64,000 nucleotides of DNA from Drosophila pseudoobscura (taxonomy: Eukaryota > Arthropoda > Insecta > Diptera > Drosophilidae), in the NCBI RefSeq assembly GCF_009870125.1, contig NC_046683.1, positions 62,759,869-62,823,868 on the forward strand, given 5' to 3'. Positions 46,017-59,500 of the stretch are shown here, one piece after another. Positions within the stretch are counted from its first letter, which is position 1. Each line of letters starts with the position of its first letter. A program made the translations under genes and the position numbers. A model generated the notes under the pieces. It was not told the DNA's origin and made no database searches. It saw nothing but the letters and a program-made list of their open reading frames with translations.

Positions 46017-48371
46017 TTAGACTTTAAGGCGTTTCAAGAATAAAGATTGTGATTGCAGTTCCAAGTCTGTTAGTTTCCGCACCGTCGGCACCAGCTGCTC
46101 CACATGATCCTTGTAGCCAGTGCCGGTATTCAGATTCTTCTGCCCGTAGACCACCTTGCCGTCGAAATCGTTGACGGGCACTTCCATGGCCTTATCCACC
46201 TGCTGTATGGTTATGTTCAAATGGTCCTCGACCTCGGCCAGGAGGTTCGGCTCGTTGTACCAGATGCAGCAGCCGCGTACATCGGTCAGATTGGTGTTGC
46301 TGCAGTTGCGGCCACGCGACTTGCACCATTCGCCATGGTACCAGACCTTTTCCGGCACCGTGGACACCAGACTGATTGCTAGGCCCATGCGTTCGGCTCG
46401 ACCAACGCGACCGATTCGGTGCACGTAGTTGGCTTTGTCATCGGGCAGCGTAACATTGATCACTGAAAATCGAATGGACCGGATTAGTAAAGGGCTAAAA
46501 TTTTAAGTGGGAGAAACTCACTGAATGGCAATCCTGTGATATCCAGACCTCGAGCAGCCACATCTGTGCATATCAAGAACTTGACCTTCTGCTGCTTGAA
46601 CATTTCCAGGTTCTGCTTGCGCTCCTGCGGCTTACGGTCGCCATGCAGGCAGACACAAGAGAATCGCTGGCCCCCGCGTTGCTTGAGGTACTGCTCCAGA
46701 TTGTCGCAGTCCTGCTTGGTGCGACAAAAGATGATGGCGCGATCCATCTGATGCTTCTCAATGGCATGGAAGCAGTACTCGCCCTTTAAGAGTTTGACAG
46801 CCTGCGAATGGGTTTCCTGCGACGGATTGCTGGCGTGCACATTGTCGCGGTCGTGCACTCCGTCGGTGCGGATGGCCTGGCGGAGGGACTGCCAGCTTCG
46901 ATCAGCATGGGGATCCACCAAGCAGACCACATGGTGTACGGTTTCCGGCACGGCATCTTCTCCCTTCAGATCCACCCAGGTAGGGAAGTGCATGAGGCGC
47001 TCGGCCATCTTCTTAACCTCGAAGGCGTGCAGCGTGGCCGAGCAGACAATCATCTGGAGGCGGCGCCCTTCTGCCGTGATTTTTGGTATCTGCTTGTGCA
47101 AACGGTCGATGAGATCCGTGTAGCCCTGCTTGAGAAGGGCATCTGCCTCGTCCAGCACAAAGAAGCGACAATGGGTGAGCAGCACGTAGCCACTGTTAAT
47201 CAACTCTTCCAGGCGACCGGGGGTGCCAACCACAATGTGGATGCCCTGCTGGAGCTGCGCCTTCTGCTCATCCAATCTGACCCCGCCTATGAGCAGCAGT
47301 GAGCGCACTTCCGGATTACTCAAGTGGTACTTGAATTTCTCGATCTGATTGTAGGTCTGTTCGGCCAGCTCCCGACTGGGCTCAATAATGATTGCTTGAG
47401 GAGCATTGGGGGCTGGTTTGGCGGCTGCAGCATTGGTGGTGGGACTGGCCAAGGGATTGGTTTTGCTATGCTCCGGTCCGGCCTGGCAGACACCTACGAA
47501 TCCATTGCCTGGGCTGTACTTGAAGTCTGTTTTGCCAAAGTTGAACAACATTTCGGCGTTTTTTAGAACCACAGCTGGGTAAAATGTTTCCTTGCTTAGA
47601 TTCTCTGGGACGCGAAAGGCCACGCCCAGACTCTGACCATTCTTGGTGAAGCTCATCTCCAGGCGCTGCAAGTCCAGGAGGCATCCAATAACGTCTGCCT
47701 TGCCAAAGGCTTCGCCGTAGTCGTCGAACTGCCGATTGTTCGACTTTTTGCCCGTTCCACCGAATCCGAACCCATGACGGCAGGTTCCCAAGTCCAGATT
47801 AGCCTGCTGTGTGGACCAGCCGACGCGGCACAGTCCCTCATCCGTTACTGTCGTCTCAAAGTAGAACTTTCCCTTGCCGCGAACTCCGGTGGTAGCACGG
47901 CATCCGTGCCACTCCTTAAACTCCCTCGACTGGCAGCGCAGTCCGTCGGGAGTAACAGCTAGCGCATTTCCGCGATCAAAAAAGGACATAGTCCATGGGG
48001 TCACAGCTGCTGCGGTGCCTCCGCCGCCTTTTCCACCTTTTCCCTCCTCGAGATCGCGCAGAGTCTCCCACACAATTTGCAAGATGGGCAGGCAGAAGGC
48101 TCCCGTTTTGCCAGATCCGGTTTCGGCGGCCATCAAGACATCGCCGCCTCCCAAGATGAGCGGTATGGCCTCCGCCTGCACATCTGTAGGCAGTCTGGAA
48201 TTATACCAATTATTGTGAAATGTTATAGCTTTATATGCATGTTCCTTACGTCCAGTCGGCTTCGTCGGTGGCCTTTCCCAGCTCCGGGAGAACGCCAAAC
48301 TCTAAAAGTGAATATTTGTTTAACGAAAAGAATGCACAAATTACCAGGTACTCACCCTCAAAAGCGGTCAT
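46017..48371 (-). CDS. Ddx1: DEAD-box RNA helicase DDX1 with SPRY insert
   Basis: Exons 48371..48356, 48301..48250, 48194..46522 and 46462..46017 give 728 residues, as expected for fly Ddx1. In order: [20 protein letters not shown] and the Q-motif region, Walker A ([12 protein letters not shown]), then a SPRY domain inserted between motifs I and Ia (about residues 100-270), the hallmark of DDX1. PSRELAEQ (Ia), VLDEADALL (II), VCSATLH (III), [10 protein letters not shown] (V) and [13 protein letters not shown] (VI) follow. The two first exons are tiny. DDX1 acts in tRNA ligation complexes and RNA 3' processing. Divergent with Rich. Confidence 0.97.
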
Positions 48372-48991
48372 ATTGTACTTTATTTATTTTTTTTGTGTAA
48401 AAAAGCCGGCTGATTAATTTTATTTTTAGCGATATATAACTATAGCGATATATTTATCTATCGGTATTTGTTCGCTATAAATGATACGAGTTCGGCGGCA
48501 ACATATTCACCTTTATTTTGAAAATATCAGTATTAGAGTCGACATCAGGTTTTGTTATTCTTGTTTTGATATCCTGCCATTCTTCGTCCTTCGAGTGCTC
48601 CTTGATCATAAAATGCAATCATAACATTTCTTTAAGCCAAGATTTCGTTCGAAAGGAAGCACCATGAACCGAGGTTCACTCATGAACTAGCTTATGCTGG
48701 TTCTGAATCAGTGCTGCACAACAGAGGCTTGACAAACAGCTGTGATTTGGAGATGTTTGCCAGCACTCATATTTGTATACGCGTAAATCGCAGAGATTTT
48801 TTTGTTGTATTGTAGGAATGCTTTGTAAAAGTGCTAATTAGTCGAGATAAGACATGTAAAATTGGCCGTATAAGATAAAATGTAAATGCAGACACGACTT
48901 GCCGCAAGTACAAATCAGTTTAACCATGTATTCAAGATTGCTAACGCCCTGTCCTGCTCTGTTCTGCATGTAGTAACTTTTTACTCGGAGG
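48372..48991. other. Divergent promoter region of Ddx1 and Rich
   Basis: 620 bases. Near the Ddx1 side are repeated 'gcgatata' and 'tatcggtattt' elements (48429-48470), similar to but not matching the DRE/Motif 6 consensus. The Rich side is plain. No coding frame. Confidence 0.5.
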
Positions 48992-51900
48992 ATGTACTTT
49001 CCAGTAGGCTGGCCCAAGCGGGTTAGTCTGGCACTGCCCGGAGAGAGTGCCAATATACGTCACATCTGCTGTGATGCCGTCAAAATACTCGTTGCCGCCG
49101 TGGGCGATGATTTTCTTGGAATCTGGTATGCGAATCCCCTGATACCCATTGCCTACTTTCGCAGGACGGAGGAGTCCCTGAAACAGTTTGGGACGAACCT
49201 CTTGATTGTCTGGAAACCAGACTCTAGGCAGCTGGCTCTGCTCACCAGCGAGGGAGCTTTGCTGCTCTATCAGCTGGACTTCGATGCCAATGGCAGTGGC
49301 ATACTGATGCAGGTGGATCCCCCAGCGGCCAGCCTCAAGAGGGACTCTGCGGAGCTGTTCATAAAGGAGAACATACCCCGGCTGAGCCTGAGGGAACTGT
49401 GCAGCGTCACCCTGGGATCTGTCATCACAACCGTCTGCTGTATCAGCCTAAGCGAGTTGCTGCTGGCCACCCAATCGTGTGAGCTTCTGCGTCTGCAGTG
49501 GACCCAACTGGAGTTGGCTGAGAACGAACAGGAGCTGCCTGCCCTGGCCTCCATCAAGCTGCGCGACATTCCTTTCTACGTTCAGCAACAGCAAGCGCCG
49601 GCCAAGAACTTCCCTCCTCTGGGCAATGACTCGTTTGTGGCCTCCTTGGAATACTCACCGTTCATTGGAGGCTGTGCGGCCGTTTTCAGCGACCGACGTG
49701 CCGCCTTTCTGATAGCCAATCACCTAAAGTTCGAGACGGATCACATGCACGGCTTTTGGGTGCAGGACGTCGAGGATGCGAGCGTCTGCAGCGTGAATCA
49801 CAAGTTCCGACTGCTGGCCTACGGCCAGGAAAGCTCGGCGGTCAATGTCTATGCGATTGACGATGCCACCGGAGGGTTAGAGTTTTCTCACCGGCTGACC
49901 CTCACAGAAAACGTGCTCCCTGGAAGCTTGGGCGCTGTAAATGAACTCAAGTGGAGTCCCGATGGTTGTGTTTTGGCTGTGAGCTGGGCCAATGGTGGAT
50001 TGTCGCTCTGGAGCACCTTCGGCGCCCTGCTGATGTCTACGCTGAGCTGGGACTTTGGCCTCAATGTCGATCTACTGAAACAGAATCCCCTCAAGCTACG
50101 GCGCCTGGAATGGTCCACGGAAGGCTATCAGTTGTTTATGCTCATGAAAGAGGCGGAGAACCAGGCCAACAACGTTCTGCAGCTGCAGTTTGTGAAGAGT
50201 GCGCTCAGCATGAATCCCTGCATGACGGCCAATCCGCACATCCTTCTGCAGGGCGATGACTGCCTGTACATCAATCAGGGCAACAATCTGGAGGAAACCT
50301 ATGGCGGCAACAAGTTTACATTTCCCTCGAGCGGAGGAGCCGATCAGCCGGAGGACGATTGCCTGGAGCTCAAGCATAGCTTGAACACAGGAAGCATCCT
50401 GACCGAGAGCAAGTACTGGACCCTGCTGCAGCTGCCCCTGAACTATGCATCCACCAATTGGCCCATCCGGTATGCTGCGATAGACAAGGACGGTCTTCAC
50501 TTGGCCGTGGCTGGGCGCACGGGGCTGGCCCACTATTCCCTCATGACCAGGAAGTGGAAACTGTTTGGCAACGAGTCGCAGGAAAAGGACTTTGTGGTGT
50601 CTGGCGGGCTCCTGTGGTGGCACGGCTTCATTGTGATGGGCTGCTACTCCCTGCTGGACAGAACCGACGAGCTGCGCTGCTATCCTGCTGAATGCAAGCT
50701 GGACAATCAGTTTGGCCACAAGCTGCAGGTGCGGGCGCCTGTCATCAGTCTTAATGTCTTCCGCAACCAGCTGATCGTGCTCACAGCAGACGGCATCGTA
50801 AGCCTCTTCCACATGTCCAAGAAGTCGGCCTACGCCATAGACATCGAGTGTGCGTATGAGCTAGATGTGAAGAGCATCTGCATCCACCCCGCCTGCATTG
50901 TGAGCCTGACGGTGACCAACCTCAAGAACGAACTGAAGCCCCAGGGACAGCAGCAGGACCAGGCCGAGACGATAATCGTGAATGTCTGCGGCCGCATCCT
51001 GATGATACAACGCGATGCCAACGAAAATGTGCCCAACACGCTCCTGGCCACCTGCCTGGCCAGCTGCGTCGAGTGCTTCTGGCTCTCCCATACCCTGGAG
51101 CGGTGTGCGATGAGGGATTGCCTCTGGCTGTACTCGGGAGCGCACGGAATGCGCGTGTGGCTTCCCATTCTGCCGCCTGGTCGGGAGAGAAGAGAGCAGG
51201 GCGGCGCCCAGCGACTGCACAGCTTCATGTCGAAGAGGATCATGCTGAGTTTCCCCCTCAAAGTGTATCCGCTGGTGATCCTGTTCGACAATGTGATTGT
51301 GCTGGGAGTGGAGAACGAGAGCACTCTGTACACCAACGAGTCGACGTCCCATTTCTCAGTGCCGTTCGCCCTGATGGAGCGCAAGTCACAGATCTACCTG
51401 CACAAGGTGTTACGACAGCTGATCAAACGGAATCTGGGATACTCTGCGTGGGAGATCGCTCAATCGTGCCGCGCTTTGCCTTATTTCCCACACGCCCTGG
51501 AGCTGCTGCTGCACGAAGTTCTCGAGGAGGAGGCAACCAGCAAGCAGCCCATACCAGACGCTCAGTTACCAAGCATTCTCGACTTTATCCGCGAGTTCCC
51601 CGTCTATCTGGAGACCATTGTGCAGTGTGCCAGGAAGACGGAGATTGCCCTGTGGCCCTATCTCTTCTCAATGGCGGGCAAGCCTAAGGAACTCTTCCAG
51701 CTCTGTCTGCAGTCGGAACAGCTGGACACTGCGGCCAGCTACCTGATCATCCTGCAGAACCTGGAGCCGTCGGTGGTCAGCAAGCAGTACGCCACAATGC
51801 TGCTGGACATTGCCTTGCAGCAGAGAAAGTGGGAGCTGGCCAAGGATCTGATTCGCTTCCTTAAGGCCATCGATCCGAACGAGATCGATTCGCCGCGCTC

Positions 51901-53245
51901 CTCGATGGTTGTCAACGTGAAGATTGCACCACCGCCGCAGGTAAACACCCAGCAGCAGGTCAATCAGAATGCAGATGCCTTTAACATGGTACTGGGCCCG
52001 ATTGCCAGGGAGCGGAGTTTCTCCACCACAGTGACCAGTAACCTGCCCAAGGACAAGCAGGCGGCTGGCTCTGGAGGCGGAATGGCAGTAACACCCATCG
52101 GCGAAACGAGCAGCTCGGGGGCGCCTTCGGTCGTGCGTCGGCGATCCACGAAGCAACGGGAAACGTTCTGCATTGACCTGATCCTGCAGCGACATGCCAG
52201 ACAGTTGCTCCAGAACTACAAGCTCATGGATCTGGGCTATATGTGCGCATATCTGGATTTCCATTTGGTCACCTGGCTATCGCAAGAGGCAGAGCGGACA
52301 GCCAAGCTGGACGATTTCGCTTGCGCTCTGCAGGCTCTCCACGAAGAACTACAGCTGCCCAGTCCGTTTCCACCATCGGGCAAGGATGAATTTGCCCAGC
52401 TAAGGGTAACCCACCGGCAGGCGGGCGGGGGTTCATCGCAGACCTCCGAGTCTGGCTACTTTAGCCTGGCCACGCCCAATGGAGCAGCAACGCAGTCGCC
52501 CCAGCTGCAGCCCAGCATTAAGGAGGAGGAGGAGCTGCAGCACAGCTCGCTGCCCATCTTGAAAGCTCGGTCCAGCTCGCAGTTGTCCTTCGACAACTTC
52601 CGCTACCGCAGACTGTACTCTCTGCCGGCTTCCGAGGACGACCTACTGGCCGATCCGCTGCCTGAAAAGCTGTCTATCAAACTGCGTTACCTGCTCCAGC
52701 TGTTCATCGAGGCCAACTGCACGGACTACGCCCTGGTGCTGTCCATACTGCTGCAGGACGCCGCCTCAATCTCCCGGATAGTGAATGTAATCATACGCAG
52801 CGAGTCGGTAAACTCCTGCAAGCGAACAGAGGCGGCTCTGAAGCAGCTCAGCCAATGGACCTTCGAGCACAATGGCTCGCTCTATCGAGGCTTCGTGATG
52901 ACGCTGCAGCCACACATCTATCTGCTCGAACAGTACATCCAGTCGCTGGGGGACGCTTCCTCCTCTTCCAGCCATGACGCCAGCGCCGGAAATGATTTGA
53001 CGGCTGACTCCGCGGCCGTTCTGAATAACGACGAAAGCGACTTTGTGCCAAAATTGCAGCAGGCGAATGGAAATCAGTGGAAGACGGACTTGATGCCGGC
53101 ACACCAGCGACTGACGCGGCATGCCAGCCTCGAGTCCAACGGCAATGCAGGTCCAACATCCGGCGGCTCTGCTCAGTCCACGCCCACGCAGCAGCGGCAG
53201 CTCCGGCAGAACAGTCGGGATCGGGAAGGCTGCCGCCTAATGTAA
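48992..53245 (+). CDS. Rich: Rich, the RIC1 subunit of the Rab6 (Ypt6) exchange factor
   Basis: One uninterrupted coding exon of 1417 residues, similar in length to vertebrate RIC1. It starts [16 protein letters not shown], matching the conserved RIC1 N-terminus (MYF..GWPKR). The first half is a WD-type propeller region ([40 protein letters not shown]). The C-terminal half holds the RIC1 domain, with helical repeats around [20 protein letters not shown] and the conserved [23 protein letters not shown]1 with RGP1 activates Rab6 at the Golgi; fly Rich acts in photoreceptor synaptic targeting. The tail is Ser/Gln-rich. Confidence 0.95.
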   Translation: MYFPVGWPKRVSLALPGESANIRHICCDAVKILVAAVGDDFLGIWYANPLIPIAYFRRTEESLKQFGTNLLIVWKPDSRQLALLTSEGALLLYQLDFDANGSGILMQVDPPAASLKRDSAELFIKENIPRLSLRELCSVTLGSVITTVCCISLSELLLATQSCELLRLQWTQLELAENEQELPALASIKLRDIPFYVQQQQAPAKNFPPLGNDSFVASLEYSPFIGGCAAVFSDRRAAFLIANHLKFETDHMHGFWVQDVEDASVCSVNHKFRLLAYGQESSAVNVYAIDDATGGLEFSHRLTLTENVLPGSLGAVNELKWSPDGCVLAVSWANGGLSLWSTFGALLMSTLSWDFGLNVDLLKQNPLKLRRLEWSTEGYQLFMLMKEAENQANNVLQLQFVKSALSMNPCMTANPHILLQGDDCLYINQGNNLEETYGGNKFTFPSSGGADQPEDDCLELKHSLNTGSILTESKYWTLLQLPLNYASTNWPIRYAAIDKDGLHLAVAGRTGLAHYSLMTRKWKLFGNESQEKDFVVSGGLLWWHGFIVMGCYSLLDRTDELRCYPAECKLDNQFGHKLQVRAPVISLNVFRNQLIVLTADGIVSLFHMSKKSAYAIDIECAYELDVKSICIHPACIVSLTVTNLKNELKPQGQQQDQAETIIVNVCGRILMIQRDANENVPNTLLATCLASCVECFWLSHTLERCAMRDCLWLYSGAHGMRVWLPILPPGRERREQGGAQRLHSFMSKRIMLSFPLKVYPLVILFDNVIVLGVENESTLYTNESTSHFSVPFALMERKSQIYLHKVLRQLIKRNLGYSAWEIAQSCRALPYFPHALELLLHEVLEEEATSKQPIPDAQLPSILDFIREFPVYLETIVQCARKTEIALWPYLFSMAGKPKELFQLCLQSEQLDTAASYLIILQNLEPSVVSKQYATMLLDIALQQRKWELAKDLIRFLKAIDPNEIDSPRSSMVVNVKIAPPPQVNTQQQVNQNADAFNMVLGPIARERSFSTTVTSNLPKDKQAAGSGGGMAVTPIGETSSSGAPSVVRRRSTKQRETFCIDLILQRHARQLLQNYKLMDLGYMCAYLDFHLVTWLSQEAERTAKLDDFACALQALHEELQLPSPFPPSGKDEFAQLRVTHRQAGGGSSQTSESGYFSLATPNGAATQSPQLQPSIKEEEELQHSSLPILKARSSSQLSFDNFRYRRLYSLPASEDDLLADPLPEKLSIKLRYLLQLFIEANCTDYALVLSILLQDAASISRIVNVIIRSESVNSCKRTEAALKQLSQWTFEHNGSLYRGFVMTLQPHIYLLEQYIQSLGDASSSSSHDASAGNDLTADSAAVLNNDESDFVPKLQQANGNQWKTDLMPAHQRLTRHASLESNGNAGPTSGGSAQSTPTQQRQLRQNSRDREGCRLM

Positions 53246-53559
53246 ATCACATACTCGATGCAAAGACGTAAACCCGTACATATGTACATTAATGTATGTT
53301 TTGTAACTTTTGCGGTGAAAAGTTGTTTTGTTGCTCGTAATTCGTAATTTGTTGAATTGTTCGTTAATTGTAAGCCACACACACAACACATAAACACACG
53401 CATGGACAACGAAACAAACAATTGTATAACTGTATTGTACTGTATGATGCATACGTAACATAATTCATAATTTAGTAGATGAAATTTGCTGCAATATTTG
53501 TTAATTAAAATTATACAAACCATATACTTAAATATACAAAATATAACTATATTTTTACT

Positions 53560-53565
53560 AATAAA
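53560..53565 (+). terminator. Poly(A) signal candidate of Rich
   Basis: AATAAA about 315 bases after the stop, in an AT-rich 3' UTR and just before the paired DRE-like sites. Confidence 0.5.
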
Positions 53566-53606
53566 AATCAAAAACATATTTAACAGAGGCTGCCTAAAGA
53601 CTATTC

Positions 53607-53622
53607 TATCGATTTATCGATA
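53607..53622. promoter_or_regulatory. Two abutting DRE-like sites downstream of Rich
   Basis: TATCGATT at 53607..53614 followed directly by TATCGATA at 53615..53622. DRE sites normally mark promoters, yet no gene is evident nearby. The plus-strand stretch from 53655 (GRKPTLDSVFAQKIAQAMTH) and the frame at 53870-53962 (MSRHIDARLEMHKRMLLKRL...) look weakly coding. Confidence 0.45.
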
Positions 53623-54698
53623 TTACAATATTTTTTACGGACACACCAGGCAAAGTGGGACGAAAACCCACATTAGATTCTGTTTTTGCTCAAAAGATAG
53701 CCCAGGCAATGACCCATTGTTTGCTTTCCTTGTTAGCACTTTTTTTTTTCGCTGATCACTTCTTTTGCCTATCCTACAAGTATGCTCTACAAAGATATCG
53801 GTTTCCTGTCCAAAGTCCCTTATGGCGTTTTGTTTTATTTCAAATTTGTTCCTTTCTCCCATTGTGATGTCGCGACACATTGATGCTCGACTCGAGATGC
53901 ACAAGCGAATGCTGCTAAAGAGATTGCTTGAGAATTGGAAAAACCACATACATTGCGTGTAAATGATGCCGCCTATTTATTTAAAAAAGCTGCCCAACGC
54001 GGCTTTATGTTTTCGATTTCGTCAGATCACTAGCGAAGATAAAATTGTTCGAATCAGCGATAGATCGGTTGTGCTCTTTTATATATTTTTTCCGAGAGCA
54101 AATCACTTTGGCAAAACGTTTTGGGGCTCTGTTTTGAGATATTTTTTCCACCCATTTGCCATTTCCAGTGCCTTTTGTGCCTATCCGCTATACGGTTGTT
54201 AAAGTTAATCGCTGTGACTGATTCATTACGTGCAGTGCTTGATTTGCTAATGCAGGTGGATAGTTAGTCCGTGTCCGTATCCGTGTTTTGTTGGCTGTGA
54301 ATTGGAAGTTTTCCAGCAAGTTTTGCCGTGGAAATTCTCAAAGTTCGAAGGCAACCAACACACAGCATCAGCTGGGGACAGGGACAGGGACGGGCACGGG
54401 CACGGGCAAGGGCATGGGGAGCTTACAATAAAACCGTAACTTTTACAGAGTGTAATCACTGTAATGTTACGATGCGACAGGCCAAGAGTCCTAGAACTTA
54501 CCCTGCCATCTCATCTCTCCCTCTCAAACGTCGGGGGGCCCCCGGGGCGTAATATCTAAGTTGAAAGGCAGGAATTCGTGTACCTCACATCCGGCCTGCG
54601 GCTGCTGGCTGCGACTGCTGGCTGGTCGGAAGAATAACTATTGACGCTGCACCGGAGAGCGGGAAAAAGTTATAGAAGCAAAGGGCGCAACGGCAGCA

Positions 54699-54706
54699 TA
54701 TAAATA
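54699..54706 (+). promoter_or_regulatory. Candidate TATA promoter of an unidentified plus-strand transcript
   Basis: TATAAATA, with an initiator-like ACATTG (A at about 54726) at the right distance. The following leader is rich in CAACA/CAGCAG, like many long fly 5' UTRs, and a possible donor (ACAAT|GTAATC) follows near 54984. No downstream coding exon was found in the window. Confidence 0.4.
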
Positions 54707-56517
54707 AGAGCATCAACACCAGACACATTGCAGCGGAAGTCGTCGCCGTCATCGTCAAGTGCGCAGAAATTTTTTAAAAACTTTTACAAATTCTTTATAT
54801 TGTGGCCAGGAGGAGCAGCCGAAGCCGAAGCTGGAGCTGGAGCCAGAGCCGCTGGCGTTAAAGCAGAGAGAGCAACGACAATAACAACTGTAATAATGCC
54901 GCAGACAACACAACATCCAACATCCAACAGCAGCAGAAGCAGTAGCAACAACAGCAGCAACGTCTCTGCCACAGCCACTACAATGTAATCAACAACGCCA
55001 CATGCGACGCTCGTCCTCCTGGCTGGCTGGGGTTGTCCCGGCAAGTCCTAGGGCTGGAGGGTAAAGTTAGGGCGGACTTGAAGGCACAGTATTGGGTCGG
55101 AAAGTGGCTGGTAGACCACTCAAGGGCTGGGGATGCCGATGTACTAGGTGTTGTTGTAACAAGTTTTCTCCAAATATCTGATGAAAATGCGAGTTGCCTT
55201 GGCGATTTTGATGAATTCCTTAATATACGAGCGAGTATTACACCCAAATATGCATGGAAGCCTGTGTGTGTGACTGTACATTTTATAGCTGGAACTGCAG
55301 TCTGAGTTACAGCTGCGGCTCGTCTCTTACTCTTACTTACTCTCTCTCTGCCTCTATCTGGCTCTGGTTCCCTATGCAAACGAATGGCATGTAAGCTGGC
55401 TGCCTGTCTGCGGTTGCAATAAAAGTCTCACGTCGGCCATAACAACATTAAAATATGTTCGGGCATTTATTTCAAGGAATACTGCCCAGACTTAAGGCCC
55501 AAAAGCTAGAACTTATCCGCTCATATGGTAGCTGTTCTTGGGCAATATCGAGTGCAGGATGTGAGTCCTTAACGAGTGATGCACCTCGATACTTTGAGTT
55601 AATTAAGGAACTCGGTACAGTTTACCATTAAGGAGCTTTGACATGATTATGGTGTCTCGAGGAAAACTGTAGACTGTATCGATCGCAGGAAACACATGTG
55701 GATTGACGATATCGATAAGATTCATTCGAGGATTCCCCATCAAGGTCCTCGGGAAAGCACGTGGCATGGGTACTCGTATTATCTTCAAGTACATAACACT
55801 TGCTTTTCAATTTGGCCCAAACACAATTTGTTTATTTGTCTTGGCACCCTTTTTACCAGCCCTACCCCTTCCCCTTCTCCCTCCCTTGGTGTTTTTGTGT
55901 TGCTGTTGCTGTTATGCGAAAAGTTTTTGTGAGCTTGTTGTTGGGGTGAAATTTTCGTTTTAAAAACCCGAAACCAAAAACAATTTCATTAGCATAGATT
56001 ACGAGTCATTCAGACAAAACAACGGCTTGCATTTCAAATGAACCCCCACCAGAAGCAGACAGTGCCACACAGAAGGATGTGCCTCAATCTGCTGTGCAGC
56101 TCAATGGAAGTGAGCTGAACATAACCTCAAACAGTGGCTGCCACTGTCATTGCCACTGCCACTGCCACTGCCACTGCAAACTCTTCCCAAATTGCTTCCC
56201 CTGATGGCCTCTGTTCCTCCTACTGCTGTCCCACCACTGGTTCCATGGAGTCTAGTATTTTTTGGTGTAAAAATTTCTAAATTGTACATTCATTGCATTT
56301 GCATTTTACAAGTAAATCCCCAACTGCCAATCTAATGCATGTTGCAAACGCTTCCCCAACTCGATTCATTCCATTCCCCATCTGTGTGTCTGTCTGTTTC
56401 TCCATCTATCTGTTTGTTTGTAGCCAGTCAACCGTCTAACCATTCGTCCAGGAACCCGATCCCCCACACAGACAAAGACACTAAAACACACATAGTACTA
56501 TAGAGACGGGGCCCGAA

Positions 56518-56566
56518 CCCACCCCCCCCACCCCCGATGCTCGATCCCCCACCCCCGGCACCCGAC
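56518..56566 (-). repeat. G-rich (minus-strand) quadruplex-prone tract
   Basis: The plus strand has repeated runs of three to eight C ('cccacccccccccaccccc', then 'gatcccccacccccgg'). The minus strand therefore has more than four G-runs within about 50 bases, enough for a G-quadruplex. Confidence 0.6.
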
Positions 56567-59500
56567 CTTTCCTTTCATGTCTATGCCGGCGCTTTTGTGT
56601 AAAACACTAAAAAGTCTACACTTTTCTTCGTTTTTCGTCTTTTTCTCGCCCAAACTTTTGCTGCAACTTCAACTTTGAACTAACACGAGGCGGAGAGGCC
56701 CGGCCCCAGACCCAGCCCCAGTCCCTCGCATCCACCTCATCCGTTCACCAAAAACATAATAAAAGCTCAAAATGCAGCCAGAACAAGGACGAGGGCGAAG
56801 GCGGGGACGTGAACGGAGACGAGTCCCCGAAAAACTTTTCCTCCCAAAAATCACGGAATCAACTTGCACTGCAGTCCATTGCCAGCAACGCCGCTCCATC
56901 TCCATCTGCAGTTCTGTTCCTGTTGTTGTCCCTACATCGTTAGCTGCATTGAAGTTTGCTCCTCTCAGCCCCCAGGCCAAGCCAGGCCAGGCCAGGGCAG
57001 GTCCTGCCTGGGTCCGGCGTTCGAATTGCTTTTTGCGAGCATGAATAGATAAATACGCTGAGCAGTAGCACCAACTGGTAGGTGTTGGTAGCATTCCCTG
57101 CAGCAGCAGCCTCCCTTCGTTTCTGGCTTTGGCCTGAGTCCTCAGCCTGTCTGGGCGAAATTTGAAAACCGCAAAACTGTCTGCCACACTGCGCGAAATG
57201 CTGAACTCCTTCTGCAGAGCTCCATTTCTATTGCCTATCTTTAGGTATCTGCGCAGATCAAAAGACGTTTAAAATATTCTTTATATTCATGCTCGAAAAT
57301 CTATTTTGATCCTAAGCGTCCATCCTCCATCGGAGGACTCTATCTTTTCTCGCAGTGTTCCCTATTCAGAGCAGTGCGGAGGAGGGGTGGCTAGGTGTCT
57401 AAAGATGTCCATCGCAACTGTCGAACTTTATTTATTTCGCTAAGGCTAAAAGCTCACAATAGAAACGTTAATGGCAACGTCCGACTCCGACCCCGGGCGG
57501 GGATTTGAGGGCGTCCGTAACAGAGTTTCCGTTGCTGCCTTGAGGCGGCTCTCCGTCTCTCCGTCTCTTCCCGTCGCTGGACCACACATTACCACCTTGT
57601 GGATAGATGGATAAATGAATGTACGGTATGAATGCCCCGTACTCTTCAACAAAAGAATTGCCAAAGTTTTGGTTGTTGTTTTCCCCCACTCGCCAGGCAC
57701 CTGGAGTGTGCGTGTGCGTGTGCCATGTAAATGTTAATGCCTTGTGCTCTTGCTCACCTACAACGTACCACACTGCCCCCAGCAGCAGCAGCAGTGATGG
57801 GTGCTGGGGCAGCGTTTTATCACGTGTCAGCAACAGCATTGACGTCGACTTGCTACACACACGCTGGCTTCCCCTCCTTGTCTGGAGATGGACACGTGAG
57901 GAATGGGCCAGCTCATGTAAATCAGAGCTGGGAATGCCACGATTTGTGCCCACAGCTTGATGACAAACGGGTTTTCACAGCTCCTTTGGTGGGAGCTCCA
58001 TACACATTGCATAGGATGAAATATTAATCTATCTGTCATCATAACTGGCAAATGTGAGGAGTATTATGGAGTTATCAATGGAAAATAAAGCAAATAAATA
58101 ATCAATATACAATTCAAAGTACAATTCATCGCATTCTATTTCGAAATATCGATCGATAAACGCAGCCGATGATCGCTTGGCTCCTTATTCCATCTCTATG
58201 CGCAGCCAAATCTTTCACGTTGCAGCCAGATTATATTGCCTACTTTTGTGCTCCCGGCCAAAGTTTTCTCTGGTCTGACAAGCTGCTGTTGCTGCCTTCT
58301 CCTGCTGCTAGTGCTGCCTGCTGTCGCACACTGACCTCTTGAACCTATACATTAGCAAACCAAAATCAGAGACGGGGCCAAAATAACGTAACGTAACGTT
58401 ACACGTAACGTGAGGGGGCATTAGAAGCAGCCATTGAACAGGAGGTGGAGCAGGAGCAGGAGCCGGAGCCGGAGCAGGAGCTCCACCCGCTTTGCCTTTG
58501 GCTTTGCCGTTGCCTTTTCTGTCACTGAGGTGCAAAGTTTACCTCATTAATTCATTAATCAATGTGTCTGCGCCCCGTACTTGTCTCTGTATGGGTGTGT
58601 ATCTGTTTGTGTATGTTTCTTTGTGCGGGGGTGTGCGTGAGTATCGGTATGCGTGTGAGTGAGTGCGTCTGTCTGCTTTGTTTTGGCACTTTTGGACGAG
58701 CAGCACCTGTACATAATGGCCCTTTGTTCTACGCCTCAGCGGTGGCGCTTGCAAGGAAATGGATGGGGAATGCGAACGTTTCGATTCGCACCCAAAAAAG
58801 GAGGTGGGACCCGCCATGACTCGACGACTTCTCCTCTTCTCACTTTGGCCCAAATGCGAAAACTCCAATGAAGATTTATGCTCTGTTCCAGTTACCATTT
58901 CCAAAATCTACTCCCGTCCCAAGCCAGTTTTCGTCAATCATTTCTGTTTGCTAGTAGTTTCGATTTCGATTTCATGGCTTTTACACGCGCATTTGCCCCA
59001 TAAACGACCAGAGAGGAGAAAGGAGAAATAGAGTGAAATTTATGCAATTCACTTCCTTGGGAACTAAAAAGCCATTTACGCAATACAACAGCACAAAAAC
59101 TTAATTTCCTGCCCCAGCCCCAGGCTACTCCCAGTCCAAGTCCACCCTCCTAGATGACCCGCAACATATGCCGCAGATCATTAAGTTTTCGCCGTACCCA
59201 GGGCAGAAACAGAAATAGGAGGTGGATGAGGGGCCCAGGAGCTGTAGGAAAAGGAGCCGTAAGAAGAGGGAAAAACTATCGCTGGCTAGATAAACTGCAA
59301 TTTCGTTGCAACACCTGCGAACTGCTTAAGTTTTACCCAAAAGCTACCAGCTACCAGTTATGGCCATGGCCATAACCTTCCCCCTGTCCTGCCCTGTTGC
59401 CCCCTCCCACGCTGTAATCTAAAAGATTTCACCCTTTATGGGTGTATCAGACTGTGTGCAGTAAGTGCATAACACTTAAGCAACATAGAAAAGAGCCGAG

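Noticed and set aside
50096-52264. Minus-strand frames of 238, 184 and 198 codons within Rich
   Set aside because: Shadows of the 1417-codon Rich frame, which has recognisable RIC1 features.
54728-54988. An 86-codon frame after the candidate TATA promoter
   Set aside because: Low-complexity Ser/Asn/Ala/Thr-rich sequence typical of fly 5' UTR repeats; no conserved motif.
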